Source of the DNA: CAYQQQ01 sp964420125
GTDB taxonomy: Bacteria > Actinomycetota > Acidimicrobiia > Acidimicrobiales > Microtrichaceae
DNA: 64,000 nucleotides
Reading direction: 5' to 3'
NCBI GenBank assembly: GCA_964420125.1
Contig: CAYQQQ010000021.1
Location: forward strand, 1 to 64,000
The notes under the pieces were generated by a model. That model saw only the letters and a list, made by a program, of their open reading frames with translations, was not told the origin of the DNA and ran no database searches. The translations under genes and the position numbers were made by a program. Shown one piece after another: positions 34,752-47,182 of the stretch; position 1 is the first letter of the stretch; every line of letters starts with the position of its first letter.

Positions 34752-34813
34752 CCTCACTTTTCTGTAACCCCGCTGCGGTCTCGTGGTCTATGTTGCGAAC
34801 GGCGAAAGTGAGG
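34752..34813 (+). promoter_or_regulatory. Promoter of the FAS-I operon flanked by inverted 9-mers
   Basis: CCTCACTTT at 34752-34760 and its exact complement AAAGTGAGG at 34805-34813 bracket a TATGTT -10 box (34789-34794). The right copy would fall within the first bases of the transcript and includes the purine-rich ribosome site for the ATG at 34822. The patch is A/T-richer than its surroundings. A looping repressor site, or a long-range RNA stem that covers the ribosome site, are both possible. Confidence 0.5.
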
Positions 34814-34821
34814 GTTGAATC

Positions 34822-37800
34822 ATGTTCGACGACGAGGGATCGCTGGGCGAGGCGATCCAGGCGGGGCGCCGCTCGGCGCTGTTGGTGTACTCGGGTCAGG
34901 ACCCGGAATGGGCCCGACACCTCCTGCGGTGCCTTCACCGGTTCCCAGGGGTGCGCGGATGGGCCGAGGAGGTGCTCGAGGGCGTCGGCGCGCTGGTGGC
35001 CGCGGATCCGATCGCCCTGCCGGCGCACGCCTCCCACGGCTTCGGCTCCCACGATTGGCTGGACCGTCCAGGGGACGCGTTCTCGCCCGTGCGCCGGGCA
35101 TCGGTGTCCTGCGGTCTCTTCGGCAGCGCCTTCGGGCACCTGCTGGCGAGCCGCGCGCTGGCGGAGGCCGGGGTGCTGGCCGAGACGTCGGGCGTCGAGG
35201 CGGTGCTGGGCCACAGCGCCGGGCTGTTCTCGGCATGGGTGGTGGCCCGTCACGGCATGCTCGTGCCCAGAGACGCCGCCGTCGATGCCCTCTACGCCGT
35301 GGCGTTGCTGGGGGAGCGCCTGCAACGTTGCCCGGAAGCGCTCGCCGACGGCGATCTCGCCCCGGCGCTCGCCGGTGCGGGCGCTCCGGCGGTGATGCTG
35401 TCGGTGTCGGGCGCCACAGAAGACCGCCTGGCGCACCTCATGGCCGACCTGCGGGGCGGCGCGACCATCGCCCTGCAGAACTCCTGGGACCGCTTCGTGT
35501 GCAGCGGCACCGCCGACGACCTCGCCGTCCTCGCCGAGCGGCTCGAGGACGAGGGCGGCCTCGGCGTCGAGGCGGTGGCGAGCAGCGTGCCGTTCCACCA
35601 CGACCTGCTCGCACCGTACGTGCCGCCCGCAGTGGCCGATCTGGCCGAGCGCGGGCTGACCTTCTCCGGGCCGTTGTCGACCCCGCTCGTCGATCCGCGC
35701 GATGCGACGGTGCACCGGGGCGGTGACCTCGCCGGGGTGCTGGTGGCGTCGATGTTCGCCCACCCGGTGCGCTGGGCGGACACCCTCGCCGGATTGGCCG
35801 TCGAGGGCCGGGTCGTGCTCGACGTCGGTCCGTCGCAGCTGGCGGGGACGATCTCCCGAAGGGCGTTGCGGGGCTCAGGGGCGACGGTCGTGTCGCTGGG
35901 TACCGACGAGGGCCTGGGGTCGTTGACCAGCGCCAACCAGGCTCCGGCGCCGCTGCCGGAGTGGTCGGTCCACCTCCCCGCTGTCCGCTCGGTCGCCTCC
36001 CCCGACGCCCCGCACCGCGTGCGGACCGCCCACACCCTCCGAACCCACCGCTCCGCGTTCGTGCTGCCGGGGATGAACCCCACCACCGTCGACGTCGGGA
36101 TCGTGGCGGCGGCGGCCGCTGCGGGACATGTGGCGGAGCTCGGCGGTGGCGGACAGGTGAGCGCCACCATCTTCTCCGAGCGGATGGTCGAGCTGGCCGA
36201 GTCACTCCCCTCCGGTCACGAGGTGTGCTTCAACGCCCTCCACCTCGACCCGTACCTGTGGGACCTCCACGTCGGGCGCGATCGCATGGTGCAGCGGGCC
36301 CGCGCTGCGGGGGCGCCCATCTGCGGGGTCACCGTGTCCGCGGGGATCCCGGAGACCACCGAGGCCGTGGAGCTGCTCCAGGAGCTCCACGGCCTCGGCA
36401 TCTGGTTGAACGCCTTCAAGCCGGGCACCGTCGCCCAGGTCGAGCAGGTCCTCGAGATCGCCGATCGCGTGGACTTCGACGTCTGGCTCCACATGGAGGG
36501 AGGGCGCGCCGGCGGCCACCACTCGTGGGTGGAGCTCGACGACCTGCTCTTCGCCACCTACCCCGACATCCGCCGCCACCCCAACGTGGTGCTGTGCGTG
36601 GGTGGGGGCATCGGCGAGCCGCGACGGGCGGCAGAGCTGCTGGGGGGCACCTGGTCGCTGCGCCACTGCGCGTACCGCATGCCGGTGGATGCGGTGCTGC
36701 TGGGCACGGTGGCGATGGCCACCGCGGAGTCGACGGCCTCGCCGTCGGTCAAGGCCGCGCTGGTGGCCGCTCCCGGGACCCCGCAGCTGGTGCGCGCCGG
36801 CGAGTGGCGGGGTGGCGTCACCTCGGCGCGCAGCTCGCTGGGAGCCGACATCCACTGCCTGGACAGCCATGCGGCCCGGGTGGCGGAGCTGCTGGAGGAG
36901 GTGGCGGGCGACGCCGACGCGGTGGCCGAGCGCCACGACGAGATCGCCGCCGCGCTCGAGGGCACGGCCAAGCCCTGGTTCGGCGACCTCACCCGGATGA
37001 CCTACGCCCAGATGCTGGACCGGTTCGTGGCGCTGTGCGCCCTGGGGCGCCACGGCCGCTACGAGGACGGGCGCTGGCTCGACCGCACGCATCGCATGCG
37101 CTTCCTCGACCTGCTGCAGCGCGCCGAGGCCCGCTGCTGCGACCAGGACGACGGCACCGTGGTGTCGTCGTTCGAGGGCCTCCACCAGCTCGACGATCCG
37201 GAGAAGGCGGTGGCGTTGCTGCGCCAGCGACATCCGCTCGTGGAGTCCGCGGAGCTGGTGCCCACGGACGTCGCCCACTTCGTGCAGGTGTGCGACGGCC
37301 CCGGCAAGCCGGTCCCCTTCGTCGCGGTGATCGACGCCGAGGTTCGACGCCGCTACCTGGTCGACTCGCTGTGGCAGTCCCACAGCGACCTCTGGAGCGC
37401 GGACGAGGTGCTGGCCATCCCCGGGCCGGTGGCGGTCGCCGGTATCACGAGGCTGGACGAGCCGGTCGCCGAGCTGCTGGCACGCTTCGATCGGGAGGTG
37501 GCCGAGGTGCTGGAGGCCGACGGCGCGGTCGACCTGCCGGACGAGCCCGCGAGCAGCGTCGAGGTGCTGCTCGGGCTGGCGAGCGTGCGTGACGGCGAGC
37601 GGGTCGAACCGTCGCCCTTGCAGCACCTGGGGGATCCCGAGAGCTGGGAGCTGGAGCTCGACGGCGCACAGGTGCGGGCGACCCTGCGCCACGGCGACGA
37701 GCGCGCCACCCTGGTCGGTCCCGTCGCGTCGGTCGGGGAGGTGGAGCTGGAGCTCCGCTGGCCGGCCTTGACCGATCTGCCCGGGGACGGCTCGCTGCGA

Positions 37801-40800
37801 CTCACCGTGCGTGTCGGTCGTGATCACGGCGTGCCGTGGGCCGAGCTGGACTCGACGGCGCTGGCGACGGCGCAGCGGCGCGCGCTGGACGACGCCGTGC
37901 GCTCCGCGGAACCGGTGGCCGCCGCCGTCCTGGCCACCGGGGTGCTGGCGCCGGCACCGCTGGTCGACGCCGTGGCCGTGCCCGACGCCGCCATCCGCCT
38001 GCTGTGGCCCGGGCTGTTCGACTCGCTGCGCCGTGACGGCGCCGGCGAGGAGCTCCTGCAGCTCGTGCACGCCCGCCACCGCGTCGCGGTGCGGAGCACC
38101 GCACCGGAGGACCTGACGGTCCACGCCGAGATCGTGGGGCACGACCACGTCGCGGCCGGGCGCCGCATCCACACTCGCTCCACGGTGGGTGGGCACCTCG
38201 TGGAGGACGTCTTCCTGCTCCGCGGCCGTGGTGGTGTCGGCGGAGGTGAGGACGGCGAGCTGAACGGGTCCGGCGGCGACGTCGCGTGGGTGCCCACCGA
38301 GCGGCACCACCTGGGCGCCGCCGCGCGGCGCAGCCCCCGGCATCCCGAGCAGTACGGCCGGGTCTCTGGCGACCTCAACCCCATCCACCGCAGCGACCTG
38401 CTGGCCCGGTTCACCGGACTGCCGGGCCGCATCGTGCACGGCATGTGGACCTCCGCCACCGCCCAGTCCTTCCTGGTGACCGAGGTGCTCGACGGGGAGG
38501 TCGAGCGGCTCCGCGACTGGGAGATCGACTTCCTCGGGGTGGTGCTTCCCGACGAGACGATCCGTCTCACGGCAACCAGGGTGGCGGTGGGCGACGGGTG
38601 CCGCCGCGTGGAGGTGAGCATCGAGGGCCCGCGTGGTCCGGTCGCCCAGGCCCATGCCACCGTGGCGCCGCTGCGGACCGCCTACGTGTTCCCCGGGCAG
38701 GGCATCCAGGCCCGCGGCATGGGCATGGACGGCTACGTCCGCTCCGTCGCCGCGCGCGACGTGTGGGACCACGCCGACCGCTTCTGCCGTCGGTCGCTGG
38801 GCTTCTCGGTGCTCGACGTCGTGCGCGACAACCCGACGGTCCTGCGGGTGGGCGAGGAGGTGCACCGCCATCCCGAGGGGGTGCTGCACCTCACCCAGTT
38901 CACCCAGGTGGCCATGGCCACCCTGGCCTCTGCCCAGGTGGCGGAGCTGCGCAGCGCCGGCGTGCTCGACCCCCGGGCGGTGCTCGCCGGGCACTCCGTG
39001 GGGGAGTACAACGCCTTGGCGGCGGTGGGCGAGGTCCTGCCGCTGGAGGCGGTGCTGGGGATCGTGTGGGCGCGTGGGACCGCCATGCACCACCTCGTCC
39101 CCCGGGACGACCAGGGGGCGTCGCGCTATCGCCTGGGGGTGGTCCGCCCCCACCTCGCCGGGCTCGACGCCGCCGCAGCCACCGCGCTGGTCGAGCAGGT
39201 GGCGACCGACACGGGTGAGCTCTGCCAGGTGGTCAACCACAACCTGCGGGGCCGCCAGTACGCCGTGGCCGGCACCAAGGCGGCCCTCGACGAGCTCGCC
39301 GAGCGGTTGGGCGAGGGCGAGCGACCCGGCCGGGCGCCCTTCCTGCTGGTGCCGGGCATCGACGTGCCGTTCCACTCGCGGGCGCTGGAACCCGGCGTCG
39401 CCGAGTTCCGCGCCCACCTCGACGACGTGCTGCCGGAGCGCATCGATCCGGCTGCGCTGGTCGGCCGCTACGTGCCCAACCTGCACCCCGTGCCCTTCGC
39501 CCTCGACCGCAGCTACGTCGAGGCCGTGGCTGCCGTGTGCGACGGCAGGGCCTGTGCCGATCTCCTCGCTCGCTGGGACGAGCTCTGCGACGCTCCCGAC
39601 CGACTGGCTCGGGAGCTGCTGGTGGAGCTGCTCGCCTGGCAGTTCGCCTCACCGGTCCGCTGGATCGAGACCACCGAGGTCCTGTTGGCTCCCGTGGCCG
39701 ACGGCGGGCTCGAGGTCCGGCGAGTGGTGGAGGTGGGCCTCGGGGCCTCTCCGACGTTGGCGAACCTGACGTCGGCCGCGCTCGCCGCCGACGGGCACCG
39801 CGGGGTGGCGGTGCTGCACGCGGAGCTCGACGAGGTCGAGGTCTTCGACACCGTGGCCGACGCGCCGCCGCCGGAGCCCGACCGGGAGCCCTTCGACGGA
39901 GAGGGCTCGGAGTCCGGCATCCTGGAGCTCGAGGGCGTGGATCTCGGCGCCGACTGGGACGGTGACGCTCCCGGACCCGCCCTCGGCGCCCCGACGGCGC
40001 CGGCGCCGGTGGCCACGGCCCACGCGGTGCCCGACGTGGCGGGCCCGCTCGCGGAGCCCGGAGCTGCGGCGCCGGACCAGCCGATGGAGGTCGCCGAGGC
40101 GGTGGCGGGCCTGCTGGCCCACGAGGTCCAGGTCGGCCTCGACCAGCTCGGCGACGAGTCGGTGGAGCGGCTCGTCGACGGGGCCTCCTCCCGCCGCAAC
40201 CAGGTGCTGATGGACATGGGCAAGGAGTTCGGCATCGGCGCCGTCGACGGTGCCCACGAGCTCGGTCGGGCGGAGCTGTCGACGCGCGTCGCCGAGCTGG
40301 CTCGCAGCTACCGGTTCCCGGGTCCGGTGATGGCGGCGGCGGTGAGCACCGGGGTGGCCGCCGCGCTCGGTCCCCTCGGGGCCGGTCCCAACCTGATCGA
40401 GGACCACCTGCGCACGGTCTGGGGCCTCGGGGAGGGGTGGGTGCAGCGCTGCCGCCTCGAGCTGTTCCTCGGCACCCGCGACGGCAGCTCGCGACGCGGC
40501 GGAGCGCTGTGCACCCTCGCGTCCGGCAACGATGCCGTGGCGCTCGTCGAGGCCGCCCTGGCCGCGGCCGCAGCTCGGGCCGGGGTGGTGCTCGCACCGC
40601 CCGCGGCGCCGGCCGCCGGGACCACCGTGGCCGCCGCCGAGCTCGACGAGCTGCTCGCCCGGATCGATGCCGCGGTCGCCGACGGGGCCCGCGCCGTGTC
40701 GGCCGTGCTCATCCCCGAGTCGACCGCACCGGGCGACGATCCCCGCACCAGGGATCGGGAGCAGCTCGCAGAGGCGTCCGCCCGGCTGGCGCTGCTCGAC

Positions 40801-43800
40801 CAGGAGCACGGCAGCGCTCGTGCCGACGAGGTTGCGCCGCGCTTCCGGCCGGCGACCGTTCGGTGGTTCTGCTCCGGTGCCGCCTGGGCGCGGGCCGATC
40901 TCGACCACCTCTTCCACGATGCCATGCGAGCGGAGGACCCCGAGCAGCTCGACGACACCTCCGCCGACGCCGCGACGGCGAGGCTGGCGTGCTTCGCGGG
41001 CTCCGACGAGCGGTTCGACGCCTCGGTGTCGTGGTACCGGCGACAGGCGGACTCGGGGGGTCGCCCCGACGTCGCCGAGCGCTTCGAGCGCATCGCCGCA
41101 GGCCCCGATCCCGAGCAGCGGCGTTGGATGGACGCCCTGGCAGGCCGGGTCGTGCTGGTGAGCGGAGCTTCGCCGGGCTCGATCGCCGAGTCGGTGGTGG
41201 CCAGGCTCCTGGCGGGTGGGGCGACGGTGGTGTCCCTCACCAGCAGCGACGACCCCGCTCGGCGACGCGCCGCGCGTGAGTCGGAACGCCGACACGGTGC
41301 CCCCGGAGCGCAGCTGTACCTGGTGCAGGCGAACCTCGCCTCCTTCACCGACGTCGATCGGGTCTGCGAGTGGCTGGCCACACCGGGCGAGGTCGACCCC
41401 GCCGGCGGACCCCCGCCGAGCCCCGGCCTGCCCGAGGTGGTGCTCCCCTTCGCCGCACCGGGGGTCATGGGCGACGCGCCCGACTCGGGGCCGTCCACCG
41501 AGGTGGAGCTGCGGGTGCTGCTGTTGGGGGTCGAGCGCCTCGTCGGCGGTCTCAGCGAACGTCTCGGCGCCGCGCCCGGTCATCGCCGGCTCACTGCGGT
41601 GCTGCCCATGTCGCCCAACCACGGCACCTTCGGCGGTGACGGCGCCTACGGGGTGGCCAAGGCCGGCCTGGAGGTGCTGGTGGCGCGCTCGCGCTCGGAG
41701 CGCGCCCGGTGGGGAGCCCACTGCCGGATCGTGGCCGCGGAGATCGGCTGGGTGCGATCCACGGGTCTGATGTCCGCCAACGACGAGCTGGCCGGCGTGG
41801 TCGAGCAGCGGTTGGGGATCCGCACCTGGTCGGCGCAGGAGATGGGCTCCGCCATCGCCGAGCTGTGCCTCGATCCTGGTGACCATGATGACGGGGACCT
41901 CCGGCGCGTCGACCTCACCGGCGGGCTCGGCTCGCTGGAGGACCCTGCCGCGCTGGCCGATCTGCTCCGTCAGGCCGGGCGCACCTCTGCACCGAGAGGC
42001 GACGGCGTGGAGGCGCCGTCGCTGGACGCGCTCCCCACCCCGCGTCGCTCGCCGGAGGTGGGTGCACCCGTGTGGCCGTCCTCGCCCGCGCTGGCGGCCG
42101 CCGACATGATCGTGATCTGCGGGGTGGCGGAGATCGGGCCGTTCGGCACGGCGACCACCCGGGCCGAGGTGGAGTTCGACGGCCGCCTGAGCGCGCGGGG
42201 CGTGCTGGAGCTGGCGCTGCGCTGCGGCCTGCTCGAGTGGCGGGGCAGCGGTGCCGCCGCGCTGGTCGACGTCGCCTCCGGCGAGGTCGTCGAGGAGCAC
42301 GAGGTGCGGGAGCGCTACGGCGACGAGGTCCGGCGGCGATGCGGGATCCGGGCGGCGGACGAGGCCTGGATCGAGGGCGACGCCCCGGTGTTCACCGATC
42401 GACCGCTCACCGTCGGCGTCGGCTCCGAGGCCGACGCCCGAGGTGTGGCTGCGGGGACCCCCGGCGCCACGGTGCGTCACGAGGGCGGGGTGTGGCAGGT
42501 GGAGCTGCCGGCGGGATCCCGGATCCGCCTCGAACGTCGGGTCGAGCTGCCGCGTCGGGTCACCGCCCCGCTGCCCGACGGCATGGCGCCCACGGCGCTG
42601 GGCCTGCCGGTGGAGCTCGCGGCCTCCATCGATCCGCTGGCCGCCTGGAACCTGGCCACCAGCGCCGAGGCCTTCCGCGACGCGGGCACCGACCCCGACG
42701 AGCTGCTGGGGGTGGTGCACCCCGCCAAGGTCGCCGACACCCAGGGCTGCGGCATGGGAGGCATGGAGAGCCTGCGGGGGATGTTCCTCGACCCCGTGCG
42801 GGGGGTGAGCCATGCCAACGACCTGCTGCAGGAGGCCCTGCCCAACGTGCCGGCGGCCCATGCCATGCAGGCCCTGGTCGGGGGGTACGGGTCGATGATC
42901 CACCCCGTCGGGGCGTGCGCCACGGCCGCGGTGTCCTTGGAGGTGGCGGTCGACCTCGTCCGACTGGGCAAGGCCGACGTGGTGCTCGCCGGCGGGTACG
43001 ACGACCTCGCCCCGGTGAGCATCATCGGCTTCGCCGACATGGGGGCGACCGCCGACGACGCGGCGATGGGGGAGCGGGGCTTCGAGCCCGCCGAGATGTC
43101 GCGCCCCGGCGACCGTTCCCGGGCCGGATTCGTGGAGTCCCAGGGCGGGGGGTCCATGGTGGTGTGCCGGGGGAGCGTCGCCCTCGATCTCGGCCTGCCC
43201 GTGCGGGCCGTGGTGGGCCTCGCGGTGTCGCACTCCGACGGGCTCCAGAGCTCGATCCCGGCGCCGGGGCTCGGGGCGTTGAGCGTGGCCAGCGGAGGGC
43301 CCGCCTCTCCGCTGGCCCGGGCGCTGGCCGACCACGGCCTGGGCATCGACGACGTCGCCGTGGTCTCCAAGCACGACACCTCCACGCGCGCCAACGATCC
43401 CAACGAGTCCGCCATCCACGAACGGATCCAGGCCCTGCTGGGGCGCAGCGCCGGCAACCCCGTGAGGGTCATCTCGCAGAAGAGCCTCACGGGCCATGCC
43501 AAGGGGGGAGCTGCGGCGTGGCAGGTGGCCGGGCTCTGCGACCTGTTCGAGCGGGCCGTCGTACCCGGCAACCCCAACCTCGACGCCGTCGACCCGGAGG
43601 TGCTGCGCGGACCCTGGCTGGTGGTCGACGATCGGCCGCTGGCCATGTGCGAGCCGCCGCGGGCGGCGATGCTCACCAGCCTCGGCTTCGGCCACGTGGC
43701 CGCGTTGGTGCTGCTGGTGCACCCCGGCGCCTTCGAGGCCGCGCTCTGCGGATCCGAACGCGAGGTCTGGGCGGCGGCGGCGGCACGGCGGCGACAGGAC

Positions 43801-44001
43801 GCCGAGCGGCTCCGGCGATGGCAGCCCTTCGGCGGTCCGCCGGCGTTCCGTCGGCGACCCAGCCGGCTGCCCGGCGCGGACCACTCGGCGCGAGCCGACG
43901 CCGAGCGGGAGATGCTGGCCGATCCCGGGGCGCGACTCGATCCGGTTGGGACCTATGCTCCCGGCACGATCGGCGGCGCAACGGAGGGGGCGAGGCGGTG
44001 A
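34822..44001 (+). CDS. fas: Type I fatty acid synthase (AT-ER-DH-MPT-ACP-KR-KS)
   Basis: A 3,059-residue multidomain synthase that builds acyl-CoA from acetyl- and malonyl-CoA with NAD(P)H in the cytoplasm. The order matches mycobacterial FAS-I (about 3,070 residues): acetyltransferase with GHSAG Ser132; FMN enoyl reductase (about 410-720, GMNPTTVDVG to GGGIGEPRRAAELLGG); hot-dog dehydratase with SGDLNPIHRSD near 1183; malonyl/palmitoyl transferase GHSVGEYNAL, Ser1392; ACP with GASSRRNQVL, likely phosphopantetheine Ser1789; ketoreductase with Tyr2276 and Lys2280; ketosynthase with GACATAAVS, Cys2699, and KHDTST. All catalytic residues I checked are present. It overlaps acpS (GTGA). Such FAS-I genes are best known from mycolic-acid actinobacteria. 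Confidence 0.95.
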   Translation: MFDDEGSLGEAIQAGRRSALLVYSGQDPEWARHLLRCLHRFPGVRGWAEEVLEGVGALVAADPIALPAHASHGFGSHDWLDRPGDAFSPVRRASVSCGLFGSAFGHLLASRALAEAGVLAETSGVEAVLGHSAGLFSAWVVARHGMLVPRDAAVDALYAVALLGERLQRCPEALADGDLAPALAGAGAPAVMLSVSGATEDRLAHLMADLRGGATIALQNSWDRFVCSGTADDLAVLAERLEDEGGLGVEAVASSVPFHHDLLAPYVPPAVADLAERGLTFSGPLSTPLVDPRDATVHRGGDLAGVLVASMFAHPVRWADTLAGLAVEGRVVLDVGPSQLAGTISRRALRGSGATVVSLGTDEGLGSLTSANQAPAPLPEWSVHLPAVRSVASPDAPHRVRTAHTLRTHRSAFVLPGMNPTTVDVGIVAAAAAAGHVAELGGGGQVSATIFSERMVELAESLPSGHEVCFNALHLDPYLWDLHVGRDRMVQRARAAGAPICGVTVSAGIPETTEAVELLQELHGLGIWLNAFKPGTVAQVEQVLEIADRVDFDVWLHMEGGRAGGHHSWVELDDLLFATYPDIRRHPNVVLCVGGGIGEPRRAAELLGGTWSLRHCAYRMPVDAVLLGTVAMATAESTASPSVKAALVAAPGTPQLVRAGEWRGGVTSARSSLGADIHCLDSHAARVAELLEEVAGDADAVAERHDEIAAALEGTAKPWFGDLTRMTYAQMLDRFVALCALGRHGRYEDGRWLDRTHRMRFLDLLQRAEARCCDQDDGTVVSSFEGLHQLDDPEKAVALLRQRHPLVESAELVPTDVAHFVQVCDGPGKPVPFVAVIDAEVRRRYLVDSLWQSHSDLWSADEVLAIPGPVAVAGITRLDEPVAELLARFDREVAEVLEADGAVDLPDEPASSVEVLLGLASVRDGERVEPSPLQHLGDPESWELELDGAQVRATLRHGDERATLVGPVASVGEVELELRWPALTDLPGDGSLRLTVRVGRDHGVPWAELDSTALATAQRRALDDAVRSAEPVAAAVLATGVLAPAPLVDAVAVPDAAIRLLWPGLFDSLRRDGAGEELLQLVHARHRVAVRSTAPEDLTVHAEIVGHDHVAAGRRIHTRSTVGGHLVEDVFLLRGRGGVGGGEDGELNGSGGDVAWVPTERHHLGAAARRSPRHPEQYGRVSGDLNPIHRSDLLARFTGLPGRIVHGMWTSATAQSFLVTEVLDGEVERLRDWEIDFLGVVLPDETIRLTATRVAVGDGCRRVEVSIEGPRGPVAQAHATVAPLRTAYVFPGQGIQARGMGMDGYVRSVAARDVWDHADRFCRRSLGFSVLDVVRDNPTVLRVGEEVHRHPEGVLHLTQFTQVAMATLASAQVAELRSAGVLDPRAVLAGHSVGEYNALAAVGEVLPLEAVLGIVWARGTAMHHLVPRDDQGASRYRLGVVRPHLAGLDAAAATALVEQVATDTGELCQVVNHNLRGRQYAVAGTKAALDELAERLGEGERPGRAPFLLVPGIDVPFHSRALEPGVAEFRAHLDDVLPERIDPAALVGRYVPNLHPVPFALDRSYVEAVAAVCDGRACADLLARWDELCDAPDRLARELLVELLAWQFASPVRWIETTEVLLAPVADGGLEVRRVVEVGLGASPTLANLTSAALAADGHRGVAVLHAELDEVEVFDTVADAPPPEPDREPFDGEGSESGILELEGVDLGADWDGDAPGPALGAPTAPAPVATAHAVPDVAGPLAEPGAAAPDQPMEVAEAVAGLLAHEVQVGLDQLGDESVERLVDGASSRRNQVLMDMGKEFGIGAVDGAHELGRAELSTRVAELARSYRFPGPVMAAAVSTGVAAALGPLGAGPNLIEDHLRTVWGLGEGWVQRCRLELFLGTRDGSSRRGGALCTLASGNDAVALVEAALAAAAARAGVVLAPPAAPAAGTTVAAAELDELLARIDAAVADGARAVSAVLIPESTAPGDDPRTRDREQLAEASARLALLDQEHGSARADEVAPRFRPATVRWFCSGAAWARADLDHLFHDAMRAEDPEQLDDTSADAATARLACFAGSDERFDASVSWYRRQADSGGRPDVAERFERIAAGPDPEQRRWMDALAGRVVLVSGASPGSIAESVVARLLAGGATVVSLTSSDDPARRRAARESERRHGAPGAQLYLVQANLASFTDVDRVCEWLATPGEVDPAGGPPPSPGLPEVVLPFAAPGVMGDAPDSGPSTEVELRVLLLGVERLVGGLSERLGAAPGHRRLTAVLPMSPNHGTFGGDGAYGVAKAGLEVLVARSRSERARWGAHCRIVAAEIGWVRSTGLMSANDELAGVVEQRLGIRTWSAQEMGSAIAELCLDPGDHDDGDLRRVDLTGGLGSLEDPAALADLLRQAGRTSAPRGDGVEAPSLDALPTPRRSPEVGAPVWPSSPALAAADMIVICGVAEIGPFGTATTRAEVEFDGRLSARGVLELALRCGLLEWRGSGAAALVDVASGEVVEEHEVRERYGDEVRRRCGIRAADEAWIEGDAPVFTDRPLTVGVGSEADARGVAAGTPGATVRHEGGVWQVELPAGSRIRLERRVELPRRVTAPLPDGMAPTALGLPVELAASIDPLAAWNLATSAEAFRDAGTDPDELLGVVHPAKVADTQGCGMGGMESLRGMFLDPVRGVSHANDLLQEALPNVPAAHAMQALVGGYGSMIHPVGACATAAVSLEVAVDLVRLGKADVVLAGGYDDLAPVSIIGFADMGATADDAAMGERGFEPAEMSRPGDRSRAGFVESQGGGSMVVCRGSVALDLGLPVRAVVGLAVSHSDGLQSSIPAPGLGALSVASGGPASPLARALADHGLGIDDVAVVSKHDTSTRANDPNESAIHERIQALLGRSAGNPVRVISQKSLTGHAKGGAAAWQVAGLCDLFERAVVPGNPNLDAVDPEVLRGPWLVVDDRPLAMCEPPRAAMLTSLGFGHVAALVLLVHPGAFEAALCGSEREVWAAAAARRRQDAERLRRWQPFGGPPAFRRRPSRLPGADHSARADAEREMLADPGARLDPVGTYAPGTIGGATEGARR

Positions 44002-44425
44002 GCCCGCTGGGCGTCGGCTTGGACGTGGTCGACGTGGACGCGTTCGCCGCCCAGCTGCGACTCGACGGCACGTCGTTCACCACCTCCACCTTCACCCCCG
44101 CCGAGCTGGCCACCGCTGCGGAGGTCGGCGACCGCCACGGCGAGGATGCCCGGGTTCGTCACCTGGCGGCCCGCTTCGGCGCCAAGGAGGCCTTCGTGAA
44201 GGCGTGGTCGATGTCCCGCCTCGGCCGTGCGCCGGCGCTGCCGTCGGTGCGCTGGCAGGAGATCGAGGTCGGCCGCGACGCCTGGGGCCGGCCGCTGCTG
44301 CGGCTCACCGGTCGTACCGCCGCGGCGGTGGCCGACACGCTCGGGGCGGTCTCGGCCACCGTCTCGATCAGCCACGACGGCCCGGTCGCCGCCGCCGTGG
44401 TGGTGCTGGACCCGGGTGGGGCGGC

Positions 44426-44429
<4 letters not shown>
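43998..44429 (+). CDS. acpS: Holo-ACP synthase (AcpS)
   Basis: A 143-residue 4'-phosphopantetheinyl transferase that activates the FAS ACP domain. GVGLDVVDVDAFAAQL at the start and ARFGAKEAFVKAWS (about 56-70) are the Mg/CoA motifs, and SATVSISHDG follows near the C-terminus. GTG start, four-base overlap with fas, and four-base overlap with the carboxylase gene after it. The fas-acpS pair is the same in Mycobacterium, where the two genes are adjacent, which supports orthology. Confidence 0.93.
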
Positions 44430-46321
<1,892 letters not shown>

Positions 46322-46939
46322 GCTCTCGCACGGTGTTGCGGTGCGGGCGGTCGTCGTGCACCGAGAAGTGCAGCAGCGAGTAGCACATCTGCACCACCAC
46401 CTCTGCCACCACCCGCACGTCGCGACCACCTCGGCGCGGCATCAGCGGCGTCACCAACGGGACGACCTCGTCGACCACCTGGGAGGTCTGCTCCGCGGCC
46501 AGCGACCGCGTCGCCGCGGTGGACTGCATGGCCAGCCAGACGTGGCGGCGGCTCGGGTCGCGACGCCACATGTCGGCCAGGTCGTCGATCAGGCGATCCA
46601 CGTTGGTCTGCCAGTCCTCGGCGGGGAACCGGGTCGCCGCCTGCTCCAGCTCGGTGGCGATGGCCTCGGTGTCCTGGGCCGAGAGCTCGGCGATCAGGGC
46701 GTGCTTGTTGGGGAAGAACTGGTACACCGAGCCGATCGGCACCTCGGCGGCCTCGGCGACGTGCTCGAGGGTGAAGCCGTCGACGCCGACGGTGGCCAGC
46801 TGCGAGCGGCCGGCGTCGAGGATCTGGGCGAAGCGGCGCCGTCCGCGCTCCTGCACCGGTCTGCGGCGCAGCTCCAGGTCGATGTCGCCCATGTGCACCA
46901 GCATGCCGCCCGCGGCGTCCCCAGGTGTAGCTGCGGCAG

Positions 46940-46945
46940 TAGGGT
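46940..46945 (+). promoter_or_regulatory. -10 box of the ferredoxin-reductase operon
   Basis: TAGGGT at 46940-46945 with 8 bases to the ATG at 46954. It lies in the 49-base gap shared with the divergent tetR gene, so the regulator probably covers it. Confidence 0.4.
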
Positions 46946-46953
46946 CCGGGGCC

Positions 46954-47145
46954 ATGAAGATCGTTGTCAACTACGACCTGTGCGAGGCCAACGCCGTGTG
47001 CATGGGCATCGCGCCCGAGGTGTTCGAGGTCCGCGAGGACGACTTCCTCTACCTGCTCCAGGAGGAGCCGTCCGAGGACCTGCGCCCCAAGATGGAGGAA
47101 GCAGCCCGGCGCTGCCCCAAGCAGGCCATCACCATCGAGGGGTGA
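46954..47145 (+). CDS. Small ferredoxin, CxxNxxC...CP type
   Basis: A 63-residue single-cluster ferredoxin with Cys10, Asn13 in the second ligand position, Cys16 and Cys54-Pro55. It is a paralogue of the ferredoxin at 22856 (His variant). It is followed after 37 bases by a ferredoxin reductase, so the two form a two-component electron supply for a monooxygenase that is not encoded nearby. Confidence 0.87.
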   Translation: MKIVVNYDLCEANAVCMGIAPEVFEVREDDFLYLLQEEPSEDLRPKMEEAARRCPKQAITIEG

Positions 47146-47182
47146 GCAGGCCGGACGCGCTCCTCGTGGAGGTCCGCACGCG

